From Streptomyces sp. LHD-70 (GTDB lineage Bacteria > Actinomycetota > Actinomycetes > Streptomycetales > Streptomycetaceae): a stretch of DNA of 64,000 nt. How positions within the stretch are numbered: the first letter of the stretch is position 1; the number at the start of each line of letters is the position of its first letter. The position numbers were made by a program, and so were the translations under genes. Shown here piece after piece: positions 48,513 through 57,124 of this stretch. Under the pieces are notes generated by a model. That model ran no database searches, was not told the origin of the DNA, and saw nothing but the letters and a program-made list of their open reading frames with translations. The stretch spans positions 62,001 through 126,000 of the forward strand of contig NZ_JAVIFW010000010.1 in NCBI RefSeq assembly GCF_031157275.1, given 5' to 3'.

Positions 48513-49100
48513 ATGACCGACCACGCGTATGCGCCCGTGCCCGAGCTGAACCTGCTGCACGCCTTCAGTGACCCCCTCGCCGCCTCCTTCTCGCAGGGCT
48601 TCGAACTGGACGAGTTCGGGGCGACCGGCGGCATCGACACCTGGTCGAGCGATCCGGAGTTCCTCGACCGCTTCCGCTCCTTCGGCCTGGCCAACGGCTC
48701 CGGGTCGCTGTACGCGTTGTGGCGCGTGGACGACCGCGAGGATCTGGCCGAGCTGCCGGTCGTCGCGTTCGGTGACGAGGGCGGCGTGCACCTCGTCGCG
48801 TCCACCCTGCGCGACCTGCTGCGCCTGCTCGCCTGCGACCGGTATGTGTACGTCTTCCCGGAGGGGGTCTCCTTCTCCGACCCGGAGGAGGACGCGGCGG
48901 AGGGCGCCGGCTCCGGTGAGGTGCACGAACTGTATGTCGCCTGGCTGAAGCGGGAGTTCGGCCTGGGCCCCGCGGTGGATCCGGACGGGGTCGTGCTCGC
49001 GGCGGAGGAGCGGTACGGCGAGCGGTTCGTCGGCTGGATGGACCGGTACGTGAAGGGCTTCGCAGAGGAGCACGCCGAGCGCTCTGGCCAGGGAGGGTGA
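48513..49100 (+). CDS. Unrecognised cytoplasmic protein, possibly SUKH/SMI1-like
   Basis: A 195-residue acidic protein I do not recognise with certainty. It has no signal peptide or membrane span. The block LAELPVVAFGDEGGVHLVAS followed by TLRDLLRLLACDRYVYVFPE recalls the SUKH/SMI1-KNR4 fold, in which a Gly-rich turn precedes a strand and helix. The C-terminus is helical and charged (GERFVGWMDRYVKGFAEEHA). The ATG at 48513 lies 7 nt after the -10 of a DNA-damage-type promoter, so the mRNA should be leaderless. The last 27 bp of the gene are repeated twice more downstream. Function unknown; SUKH members act as immunity or scaffold proteins, which would be inference only. Confidence 0.75.
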   Translation: MTDHAYAPVPELNLLHAFSDPLAASFSQGFELDEFGATGGIDTWSSDPEFLDRFRSFGLANGSGSLYALWRVDDREDLAELPVVAFGDEGGVHLVASTLRDLLRLLACDRYVYVFPEGVSFSDPEEDAAEGAGSGEVHELYVAWLKREFGLGPAVDPDGVVLAAEERYGERFVGWMDRYVKGFAEEHAERSGQGG

Positions 49101-49154
49101 GCCGAGCGCTCTCGCCACGGAGGGCAAGCCCAGCGCTCTCGTCACGGAGGGTAA
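49074..49154. repeat. 27-bp tandem repeat copying a gene 3' end
   Basis: Three contiguous units: 49074-49100, 49101-49127 and 49128-49154 (GCCGAGCGCTCTCGCCACGG core). The first unit is the end of the SUKH-like reading frame including its TGA. In the second copy the stop triplet reads CAA and in the third TAA. Confidence 0.95.
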
Positions 49155-49351
49155 GCGGACCGGCTTTCAGGAGTGACCGGAACCTGCTGTGATCGCGAGC
49201 GTGACGATGCTCACGCAAGACCCACTATGTACGCATTTGTGAGGTGCGCCCTACACGCTCAATGCCCGACTATGGGTTACTTGCTCGGTTGTCCCGTGCG
49301 CCGCCCGCACCCTGCCGGGATCCTGCCCGAAGCCGTCTCCGAGGGAGCTCC

Positions 49352-51094
49352 ATGCAGCAGCGAATACGCCCCGCGTACCTGCACGCCGCCGCGATAGCGG
49401 GAGGTGTGCTCGCGGTCGGTGTCGGCGGTCTCTACCTGGCGGGTTCGCTGGTCAACGGCGACGGGATCGACCCGGGCACCCGCATTCGCGGCGTGGACGT
49501 CGGCGGACTCAGCCGGGCCGAGGCGCAGCAGAAGCTGGAGCGCGAGCTCGTAGCGGGCGAGGGCTCGAAACCCCTGGCCGTGCGCATCGGGGACCGGGAG
49601 GCCACCGTCGTCCCCGCAGCCGCCGGGCTCGGCGTCGACACCGAGGCCACCGTCGACAAGGCGGCCCGCAGCGGCGCCGACCCGTTCACCGTGATCGGCG
49701 GACTCTTCCGCTCCGGTGGTGACGTCGAACCCGTCGTGGACGTGGACGAGTCCAAGGCGCGTGCCGCCGTGGAGGACCTGGCCGACCGGCACCAGCAGAA
49801 GGTCCGGAACGGCGCCGTCACCTTCAAGAACGGCAAGGCCGAGGCCCGCGAGGCCCGCACCGGCCACACCCTCGACGTCGACGGGGCCGTCACCGCCCTG
49901 CGCGCCGCGTACCTCCCCGAGAAGCCCGCCGCCGAGACGAAGCTGCCGACGCACAGGACCGAGCCGAAGGTCTCCGCGAAGGAGACCGACCGCGCCCTGC
50001 GCGAGTTCGCCGAGCCCGCCATGTCCGGGCCCGTCACCCTCGACGTCGCCGGAAGCAAGCTCACCATCGGTGAGCGCACGCTCGGCAAGTACCTGGACCT
50101 GAAGGCCGACGACCAGGGCCGGCTGAAGCCGAGCCTGGACAGCAAGGGCCTGATCAAGGACCCGCAGGTCGCAGAGCGCATCGACGGACTCAACAGCGGC
50201 GCCGAGAACGCCGACCTGGCCCTCGAAGGCGACCGCGTGGTGGTCGCGAGCGACGGCAGGGACGGGCAGGAAGTCACCCACAAGGCCCTCGGCAAGGCCG
50301 TCATGCCGCTGCTGACCAAGACCGGCGCCACCGCCCGTACCGGCGAGGTTGCCACGAAGACCACACAGCCGCAGATCAGCCGCGAGAACGTCGACGAGCT
50401 CGGCCTGACCGAGAAGATGTCGTCGTTCACGGTCGACTTCGAGGCCGCCCCGTACCGCAGCACCAACATCGGCCGCGCCGCCGAGCTGATCAACGGCTCC
50501 CTCGTCCGGCCCGGCGAGGAGTGGAGCTTCAACCGGACCGTCGGCGAGCGCACCAAGGCCAACGGCTTCGTCGACGGCACGATCATCCTGAACGACCGGT
50601 ACGCGAAGGCCGCGGGCGGCGGCGTCTCCGCCGTGGCCACCACGATGTACAACGCCCTGTTCTTCGCCGGCGTGAAGCCCGTCGAACACGGCGCGCACTC
50701 CTTCTACATCGAGCGCTACCCCGAGGGCCGCGAGGCCACCGTCGCCTGGGGCAGCCTCGACCTGCGCTTCCTCAACGACTCCGGCAACGCGATCTACATC
50801 AAGGCCGAGTCCACCGACACCTCCGTGACCATCACGTTCCTCGGCACGAAGAAGTACGACGAGGTCCTCGCCACCAAGGGCCCGCGCGAGAACATCAAGC
50901 AGCCGGAGGAGCGCACCAGCACCTCCGAGCAGTGCCAGCCGCAGACCCCGCTCGAAGGCTTCGACATCACCGTGGAGCGGATCCTCAAGAACGACGGCGA
51001 GGAAGTCCGGCGCGAGCCGTTCCGCACCCACTACACGCCCCGCGACGAGGTGACCTGTGAGCCGAAGGAATCCTCCAGCCCCGCCGACGAGTGA
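49352..51094 (+). CDS. VanW family protein
   Basis: A 580-residue protein anchored by one N-terminal membrane segment (AYLHAAAIAGGVLAVGVGGL). Two repeats of the PG_binding_4-type domain follow (about 75-320), then the VanW domain (about 375-500: FTVDFEAAPYRSTNIGRAAE, LVRPGEEWSFNRTVGERTKA, GGGVSAVATTMYNALFFAGV). The C-terminus is a G5-like/unknown tail ending in a Ser/Pro-rich stretch. GAGGGAG is 6 nt before the ATG. VanW proteins occur near vancomycin-resistance and wall genes but have no proven activity; a role at the cell wall is likely. It appears monocistronic. Confidence 0.92.
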   Translation: MQQRIRPAYLHAAAIAGGVLAVGVGGLYLAGSLVNGDGIDPGTRIRGVDVGGLSRAEAQQKLERELVAGEGSKPLAVRIGDREATVVPAAAGLGVDTEATVDKAARSGADPFTVIGGLFRSGGDVEPVVDVDESKARAAVEDLADRHQQKVRNGAVTFKNGKAEAREARTGHTLDVDGAVTALRAAYLPEKPAAETKLPTHRTEPKVSAKETDRALREFAEPAMSGPVTLDVAGSKLTIGERTLGKYLDLKADDQGRLKPSLDSKGLIKDPQVAERIDGLNSGAENADLALEGDRVVVASDGRDGQEVTHKALGKAVMPLLTKTGATARTGEVATKTTQPQISRENVDELGLTEKMSSFTVDFEAAPYRSTNIGRAAELINGSLVRPGEEWSFNRTVGERTKANGFVDGTIILNDRYAKAAGGGVSAVATTMYNALFFAGVKPVEHGAHSFYIERYPEGREATVAWGSLDLRFLNDSGNAIYIKAESTDTSVTITFLGTKKYDEVLATKGPRENIKQPEERTSTSEQCQPQTPLEGFDITVERILKNDGEEVRREPFRTHYTPRDEVTCEPKESSSPADE

Positions 51095-51178
51095 GGCCCG
51101 GACGGCCCCCGGCCCCGCTCGCCTTTCGGCTGCTGCGCCGTCGTGGCTGCTCGCGCAGTTCCCCGCGCCCCTAAAAAC

Positions 51179-51270
51179 CAGCCCCTCCGGCATTTGAGAT
51201 GGGGGAGGGGGTCCGGGGGCGGAGCCCCCGCAGCCGACGGCAGTCTTTCGGGAAGGGGCGGGGAGGGGAG
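51179..51270. repeat. Dispersed intergenic repeat, copy B
   Basis: Shares in order CAGCCCCTCCGG, GGTCCGGGGGCGGAG, CCCC and GGGAAGGGGCGGGGAGGGGA with copy A at 31691-31808, with different bases between the blocks. It follows the VanW gene, where its GGGGGCGGAGCCCCC hairpin can act as a terminator. Confidence 0.8.
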
Positions 51271-51350
51271 GAAATCCAGCCGGTCCGGCGTGTGAGGACG
51301 AGCCCGCAGGGCGGTGACCTGCACCCCGGGGATGCCTTAGCGTGTGGGCC

Positions 51351-53156
51351 GTGACAAGGGCGGGGACGAGGGTGGCACAAGGAACCGGAACGGGGCCGCG
51401 ACGGGCCCGAGGGGGCGTCTCCCCCGCCCTTCGCCTTGCCCTGGGCGCCGCCACCGCCGCCGGCGCGGGCGCGGCCGGTGCCTGGTCGTACGCACGCACC
51501 GGGGCCGACGGCGCCGACATCGTCCGGGACCTCGCGGTCGGCTGGGCGTACGCGGGCGCCGGGCTCGTCGCCTGGTGGCGCAGGCCCGCCAACCGCACCG
51601 GCCTGCTGATGCTCGCCGAGGGCATCACCTGGTTCATCGGCAACCTCCAAGGCACCTCCGTACCGGCCCTGTTCGCCCTGGGCGCCTGGTGGGAGGGGCT
51701 GAACCTGGCCATCCTCGTCCACCTCGTCCTGACCTTCCCCGACGGCCGGATCACCGGCGCCCGCACCCGCCGTCTGATCCTCGCCACGTACGCGATCGTC
51801 GCCGTCGGCGGCCTCCTGCGCGCGCTCACCTACGATCCGGCCCGCGCCCACCACGCCGCCACCTATCTGGACTGCAGTGGCTGCGGGCCCAACGCGCTGC
51901 TCGTCGACGGCGCCACCGGCCTGTTCGAGCCGATCGACCTGGTCTTCCGCGGGCTCGCCGTGCTGATCTCCGTGCTCACCGCCACGGCCGTGGTGCACCG
52001 CTGGCGGCGCGCCTCGCACGCCCGCCGGCGCGCCCTGCTGCCCGCCTGGGTCGCCATCGGCGCCGCGATGGTCTTCATCCTGTGGGACATCGTGCTGCTC
52101 ACGGTCCCCGGACTCGACGGGCTCGGCGAGGACCTCGTGCTGCTCCTGTCGGACTTCGCGCAGTGCGCCGTGCCGATCGCGTTCCTCGCCGGGCTGCTGC
52201 GGATGCGCCTGAAGCAGGCCGAGGTCGGCGGACTCGTCATCGAGGTCGGCGCCGACCCCACCCCGGCCCGGATGCGCGAGGTCCTCGCCCGCGTCCTCGA
52301 CGACAGCTCGCTGCGGCTCGGCCTGTGGCAGCAGGGCCAGGGCATCCGCGGCGGCTACGCCGACCAGGACGGCACGCCCGTACGCGCCGACGGACCCCGC
52401 GCAACGCGCGTCGACTCCGCGCGCGGCACCCCGCTCGCCGTACTCGACCACGACCCGGCGCTCGCCGAGGACCCCGAACTGCTCGCCGCCGTCGGCGCCG
52501 CGCTCCGCCTCGCCCTGGAGAACGCCTGGCTGCGCACCGAGGCCAGAGAGGCCGGTACGCGCATGGTGCGCGCCGCCGACGACGAGCGCCGCCGCCTCGA
52601 ACGCGACCTGCACGACGGCGCGCAGGCCCGCATCGTCTTCGCCCTGATGGCGCTGCGCCGGGTCAGCAAGGGCGTCGCCGACCACCCCGACGCGAAGGTG
52701 CGCGGCTCCGTCGCCGAGGTCGAGCGGAGCCTGCGCCTCGCCCTGGAGGAGCTGCGCGGACTCGCCCACGGCATCCACCCCGCCGTACTGACCCGCGAAG
52801 GCCTCGCCCCGGCGCTCGCCGAACTCGCGCGGCAGGCGGAACTCCCCGTCGTGGTCGCCGCCGAACCGGGCCGCTACGACCCGGTCGTGGAGACCACCGC
52901 GTACTTCACCGTCTGCGAGACCCTCGCCAACGCCGCCAAGCACGCCCGGGCACGCGCCGTCAGCGTCTCCGCCCGGCGCCAGGGCACGACCCTCGTCGTG
53001 GAGACCGTCGACGACGGCATCGGCGGCGCCGACACCGCCCGCGGCTCGGGCCTCGCCGGTCTCGCCGACCGGATAGCGGCCGTCGACGGGGTGCTGCGGG
53101 TGCACAGCCCCGCGGGCGGCGGCACCCGCGTACGAGTGGAGCTTCCATGCGTGTGA
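51351..53156 (+). CDS. Sensor histidine kinase (NarL-type, HisKA_3)
   Basis: A 601-residue membrane kinase. About seven hydrophobic segments fill residues 20-290, a GAF-like region follows, and the HisKA_3 dimerisation box carries the phosphorylated His in RRLERDLHDGAQARIVFALM. The HATPase_c domain has CETLANAAKHARA (N box) and DDGIGGADTARGSGLAGLAD (G box). I chose the GTG at 51351: a TAGCGT lies 7 nt before it, which suggests a leaderless transcript; a GTG at 51342 is in frame. Its end overlaps the response-regulator gene by 10 nt, so the pair is made together. The signal is unknown. Confidence 0.92.
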   Translation: MTRAGTRVAQGTGTGPRRARGGVSPALRLALGAATAAGAGAAGAWSYARTGADGADIVRDLAVGWAYAGAGLVAWWRRPANRTGLLMLAEGITWFIGNLQGTSVPALFALGAWWEGLNLAILVHLVLTFPDGRITGARTRRLILATYAIVAVGGLLRALTYDPARAHHAATYLDCSGCGPNALLVDGATGLFEPIDLVFRGLAVLISVLTATAVVHRWRRASHARRRALLPAWVAIGAAMVFILWDIVLLTVPGLDGLGEDLVLLLSDFAQCAVPIAFLAGLLRMRLKQAEVGGLVIEVGADPTPARMREVLARVLDDSSLRLGLWQQGQGIRGGYADQDGTPVRADGPRATRVDSARGTPLAVLDHDPALAEDPELLAAVGAALRLALENAWLRTEAREAGTRMVRAADDERRRLERDLHDGAQARIVFALMALRRVSKGVADHPDAKVRGSVAEVERSLRLALEELRGLAHGIHPAVLTREGLAPALAELARQAELPVVVAAEPGRYDPVVETTAYFTVCETLANAAKHARARAVSVSARRQGTTLVVETVDDGIGGADTARGSGLAGLADRIAAVDGVLRVHSPAGGGTRVRVELPCV

Positions 53157-53794
53157 TCGTTGCCGAGGACTCGGCGATCCTGCGGCAGGGGCTCGTACGC
53201 CTCCTGACCGACGAGGGCTTCGAGGTGCCCGCGCACTGCGGCGAGCCCGGGCCGCTCCTCGGACTGGTCGACCGGTACCGGCCCGACGCCGTCCTCGTCG
53301 ACATCCGGATGCCGCCCACCCACACCGACGAGGGCCTGCGCGCCGCCACCGCGATCCGCGCCCGGCACCCGCACACCGGCATCCTGCTGCTCTCGCAGTA
53401 CGTGGAGACCACCGCGACGGTGCGCGCGCTGGCCGATGACGGGAGGGGTTTCGGCTATCTCCTCAAGGAGCGCGTCGCCGACGCCGACGAGCTGGCCCGC
53501 TCCCTGAAGCAGGTGGCGGCCGGCGAGACCGTCGTCGACCCCGACGTCGTCGCACACCTCATGGGCGGGGCGCGCGGCGCGAGTGCCCTGGCCGAACTCA
53601 CCGCCCGCGAGCGGGACGTCCTCGCGCTGATGGCGCAGGGCCGCTCCAATCACGCCATCGCCCAGGCACTGGTCATCGGAGCGAAGACGGTGGAGTCGCA
53701 CGTACGCAGCATCTTCACGAAGCTGGGCATCGACGCCGACGCGCAGGACAACCGACGCGTCCTGGCCGTCCTCACGTACCTCCGTGAGGCCTGA
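53147..53794 (+). CDS. LuxR/NarL family response regulator
   Basis: A 215-residue response regulator. The receiver has the acidic pocket (IVAEDSAIL), the phosphorylated Asp in DAVLVDIRMPP and the conserved Lys in GYLLKERVAD. The C-terminal LuxR HTH reads ELTARERDVLALMAQGRSNH with IGAKTVESHVRSIFTKLGI. The ATG at 53147 overlaps the kinase gene by 10 nt, so kinase and regulator form one unit. The downstream gene is convergent, so the target genes are not indicated by context. Confidence 0.94.
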   Translation: MRVIVAEDSAILRQGLVRLLTDEGFEVPAHCGEPGPLLGLVDRYRPDAVLVDIRMPPTHTDEGLRAATAIRARHPHTGILLLSQYVETTATVRALADDGRGFGYLLKERVADADELARSLKQVAAGETVVDPDVVAHLMGGARGASALAELTARERDVLALMAQGRSNHAIAQALVIGAKTVESHVRSIFTKLGIDADAQDNRRVLAVLTYLREA

Positions 53795-54114
53795 CGCCGC
53801 ACGCCGCACGCCTCCACCCGGCTGCCGCCCCGCGACCGGACGGCAGGCCCCGAGCCCCCGTGACTCGTGACCATGCCCCCGTTTCCCCGTACCCCGAATG
53901 TCCGGTGCGGAGCGGTGCCGGATGACCAAAACTAGGCGGCCCGGCCGGACGGAACATCAGGGCAAACCCTGAATACCCATGGGTATGCGGGGCCGCTGAC
54001 CAGGTACGTAGGTATGTGGGTACGTACGTATGCGGGCGGGGCCGAGGCAGCGGACCAGGCCGAGACGCGTTGCCGTGCGGCGGATCGGGCCTTGACGCGC
54101 TGCCGTGCGGCGGG
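53795..54114. other. Intergenic region with two adjacent palindromes
   Basis: No gene is supported between the convergent response regulator and exporter. TCAGGGCAAACCCTGA (53957-53972) is a small hairpin and ATACCCATGGGTAT (53973-53986) directly abuts it, a perfect 14-bp palindrome. A TACGTA/GGTACGTACGTA-rich stretch follows at 54003-54032. Either terminators or protein sites. Confidence 0.55.
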
Positions 54115-54139
54115 TCAGGTCGAGACGCGTTGCCGGGCG
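54050..54139. repeat. 30-bp tandem repeat copying the 3' end of the exporter gene
   Basis: Three contiguous 30-bp units start at 54050, 54080 and 54110. The last one (minus strand) contains the final codons and TGA of the exporter gene. The copies share GACGCG-TGCCG cores with 4 to 6 differences. Confidence 0.92.
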
Positions 54140-56190
54140 CCCGGCATGCCCGTGGCGAGGTCCTCGGCGAGCAGACGCTTGGCGATCGCGTCCGTGGCGG
54201 CCCGCAGATCGGGCCCGGCCGGGCGGCCGCGGTCCTCCTCCAGGCGGTCGCCGAGCCACTCGCTCCACGCCCGGCTGATCACGTCGGCTTCGCGCGCGCC
54301 CGCCCTGGTGTGCGCGAAGAACGCGCCCTCGCGGCTCAGATACCCCTCGTCGACCATCCGGTCGAAGACCGGCACGAGTACCTCCGGCGGCACCTCGCGG
54401 CGCGCGGCGATAAGCCCGAGGCTGGCATGCCCGACCAGCCGCGTGAGCAGCTCGACCTGCATCACCGCCCACGCCCCCGCCACATCGAGCCGGGACTGGG
54501 ACGCGGCGAGCACCCCGCGCGCCTCGGCCGGACCGGCGGCGCGGACGATCTTGGCGACGGCGAGTTCGAGCAGGTTGGCCGAATCCCCGGTCGCGGCCGG
54601 CGAGGAGAACCCCTCACCCATGTCGGACGAGGTCATCCGCGCGGAGTCCCGCAGCTCGACCTGCTTCAGGAACAGCGCGAAGACGAACCCGAGCACCGCC
54701 ACCGGCACGGTGAGCAGGAACACCGTCTGCAGGGCGTCCGCATACGCCGCCACCAGCGGCGCCGCCTGATCGCCGGGCAGCGCGTGCAGCCCCTGCGGAC
54801 TCTGCGCCGCCCGCGCGAGCGCCGCCGGATCGCCGCCCGCCTGCGCCGCCGCGCCCACGCCCTCCCGCAGGTTGGGCTCCAGGGTGTTGGCGTAGATGGT
54901 GCCGAACACCGCGGTGCCGAAGGCGCTGCCGAGCGTACGGAAGAACGTGACCCCGGACGTGGCGGTGCCCAGGTCCGCGTACTCGACGGTGTTCTGCACG
55001 GCGATCGTCAGGACCTGCATGCACAGGCCGATACCGACGCCGAGCACGAACATGTACAGCGACTCCAGCCACGCGCCCGTACCGTCACCCATCAGCGAGA
55101 GCAGATACAGCCCGAGGGCCATCACGAGCGAGCCGACGATGGGGAAGATCCGGTACGCACCGGTCTTGCTGACCACGTTGCCGCTGAAGATCGACGCGAT
55201 CAGGAGTCCGGCCACCATCGGCAGCGTCCGCACCCCGGAGACCGTCGCCGAGTCCCCGTCCACGTACTGCAGATACGTCGGCAGGAACGTCATCGCGCCG
55301 AGCATCGCGAAGCCCACGACGAAGCTGAGGATCGAGCAGACCGTGAACACCGGGTTGGCGAACAGTCGCATCGGCAGCATCGGCTCGGCCGCCCGCCGCT
55401 CCACCACGCAGAACAGCGCGAGCGCGACCGCACCACCGGCGAAGAGCCCGATGATGACGCCCGAGCCCCAGGCGTACTCGTTGCCGCCCCAACTCGTCGC
55501 CAGAATCAGGGCACTCGCCCCCGCGGCGACCAGCGCGATGCCCAGGTAGTCGATCACCGGGCGGACCACGGACTTCACGCTGGGGATGGTCCGGGCCGCC
55601 GCGATCACCACGAGGATCGCGATCGGGACGTTGACGTAGAACGCCCAGCGCCAGGAGAGGTGGTCCGTGAACAGGCCGCCGAGCAGCGGCCCGACCACCG
55701 TCGAGACGCCGAAGACCGCACCGATCGCACCCTGGTACTTGCCGCGCTCCCGCAGCGGGATCACGTCCGCGATCAACGCCATCGCCGTCACCATCAGGCC
55801 GCCCGCGCCGATGCCCTGCAAGCCGCGCCAGACGATGAGCAGCGTCATATTGGTGGCGAGCCCGCACAGGAACGAGCCGGTGATGAAGACGACCGCCGAG
55901 ATCTGGAAGATCACCTTGCGGCCGAAGAGATCGCCGAACTTGCCGACCAGTACCGTCGCCACGGTCTCGGCGAGCAGATAGGCCGTGACGACCCACGACA
56001 TATGGGCCCCGCCGCCCAGGTCCGCGACGATCGTGGGCAGCGCGGTGCCGACGATGGTCTGGTCGAGCGCGGCGAGCAGCACGCCCAGCATGATCGTCAC
56101 GAACACGACCTTGCGGGTACGGGTGTCAAGGACGGGCGGCGCGGGAGCAGGCGCGGGAGCGGGCGCGGCGGCCTCGGCACTGGTGGTCAC
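54115..56190 (-). CDS. DHA2 (EmrB/QacA) multidrug exporter with C-terminal extension
   Basis: A 691-residue exporter. After an Ala/Pro-rich N-terminus come 14 membrane spans with the DHA2 signatures LAALDQTIVGTALPTIVADL, GKFGDLFGRKVIFQ and GAVFGVSTVVGPLLGGLFTD (antiporter motif C region). It should expel hydrophobic toxins in exchange for protons. Beyond about residue 520 an extra 165-residue soluble domain follows (LLTRLVGHASLGLIAARREV, VFDRMVDEGYLSREGAFFAH), with a winged-helix-like pattern. Similar long forms exist in streptomycetes; the tail may sense the substrate or regulate the pump. The gene stands alone with no adjacent regulator. Confidence 0.9.
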   Translation of the reverse strand: MTTSAEAAAPAPAPAPAPPVLDTRTRKVVFVTIMLGVLLAALDQTIVGTALPTIVADLGGGAHMSWVVTAYLLAETVATVLVGKFGDLFGRKVIFQISAVVFITGSFLCGLATNMTLLIVWRGLQGIGAGGLMVTAMALIADVIPLRERGKYQGAIGAVFGVSTVVGPLLGGLFTDHLSWRWAFYVNVPIAILVVIAAARTIPSVKSVVRPVIDYLGIALVAAGASALILATSWGGNEYAWGSGVIIGLFAGGAVALALFCVVERRAAEPMLPMRLFANPVFTVCSILSFVVGFAMLGAMTFLPTYLQYVDGDSATVSGVRTLPMVAGLLIASIFSGNVVSKTGAYRIFPIVGSLVMALGLYLLSLMGDGTGAWLESLYMFVLGVGIGLCMQVLTIAVQNTVEYADLGTATSGVTFFRTLGSAFGTAVFGTIYANTLEPNLREGVGAAAQAGGDPAALARAAQSPQGLHALPGDQAAPLVAAYADALQTVFLLTVPVAVLGFVFALFLKQVELRDSARMTSSDMGEGFSSPAATGDSANLLELAVAKIVRAAGPAEARGVLAASQSRLDVAGAWAVMQVELLTRLVGHASLGLIAARREVPPEVLVPVFDRMVDEGYLSREGAFFAHTRAGAREADVISRAWSEWLGDRLEEDRGRPAGPDLRAATDAIAKRLLAEDLATGMPGARQRVST

Positions 56191-56319
56191 ACGACAACTC
56201 TTGTGCGCCGCATCTGCCGCCGCCCGCCGCGCAGGTCCGGACCGGTGAAGCTTCGGCTCCGTCCGTCACGGGCGGCCGTGCAGAACTTGCCCGCGATCCC
56301 ACCGGGCTTCACCCTGCGC

Positions 56320-56835
56320 CTACGCGGCCCCGAGCAACCTCGGCGCACACTCCGCCGCGTCCACCGTCCCCTCGCCCCGCTCCACCCGTGCCGCCAACTC
56401 CTCGGCCCAGGCGCCCAGGCCGGGCGCGTCGATCCCGTACGGCGCGGGCCGCTCGGCCGCGATCACGTCGGCGCCGCGGCGCAGCAGCCGCGCCCCGCCC
56501 GTGCTGTTGCCGCGCGCCGCGTGCGTGAGGCCCACCGCCAACTGCGCGAGCCCCCGCCACAGCGCCCGCTCCTCCTCGGGACCCGACTTCCAGGCGTCCT
56601 CGAAGACTTCGTGCGCGTGGAACGGCCGGCCCTGGTCGAGCAGCGCCTGCGCCTCGGCGAGGGTCTCGTCCGGGGTGCGTACGACACCTTCCGGCTGCCG
56701 GTCGACGCCCTCCGCTCCGTAGGGCAGCGGGCGGCCGAGGCCGTCGCGGGGGCGGGCGCTGCGGGCGCGGCCCTCGGCGTCGCGGTCGCGACCCTGGGCG
56801 TCTGGGGAAGGGGTGCCCTTCGGGGTGCTGTTCAC
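56320..56835 (-). CDS. DUF309 family protein
   Basis: A 171-residue protein. After a charged, low-complexity N-terminal 45 residues comes the DUF309 helical bundle with its signature FHAHEVFEDAWKSGPEEERA and LWRGLAQLAVGLTHAARGNS. The start at 56835 (MNSTPKGTPS) is the longest plausible one; shorter starts are possible because the N-terminus is not conserved. The family has no assigned function. It is the last minus-strand gene before the tRNA-Pro gene and has no clear partner. Confidence 0.87.
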   Translation of the reverse strand: MNSTPKGTPSPDAQGRDRDAEGRARSARPRDGLGRPLPYGAEGVDRQPEGVVRTPDETLAEAQALLDQGRPFHAHEVFEDAWKSGPEEERALWRGLAQLAVGLTHAARGNSTGGARLLRRGADVIAAERPAPYGIDAPGLGAWAEELAARVERGEGTVDAAECAPRLLGAA

Positions 56836-56929
56836 CCTCCGATTGTGGCGGGGCGGGGGTGATCGGCGCAGGTCCGGGGTGAGGTAAGGTACTTACTGCA
56901 CGGCGCGGGCCACACCCGCGAGCGGGCAC

Positions 56930-57003
<74 letters not shown>

Positions 57004-57019
57004 CTTTTCGAAGTCGCAG

Positions 57020-57061
57020 TTCGAGGGGCTGTTTCAGAGAAATCTGAAACAGCCCCTCGAA
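57020..57061. terminator. Perfect 19-bp terminator after tRNA-Pro copy 2
   Basis: TTCGAGGGGCTGTTTCAGA pairs perfectly with TCTGAAACAGCCCCTCGAA around GAAA. It stops the tRNA transcript and, from the other side, the cat/pca operon ending at 57125. Confidence 0.95.
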
Positions 57062-57124
57062 CGTTTTGGGGAGCAACTCGCCTACGGCCGGGACCAGTCG
57101 GGGAACGGCAGAGCCGGTCCCGCC

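Noticed and set aside
54016..56862. A 948-codon open frame opposite the exporter gene
   Set aside because: His/Arg/Asp-rich shadow typical of the antisense of a membrane protein gene.
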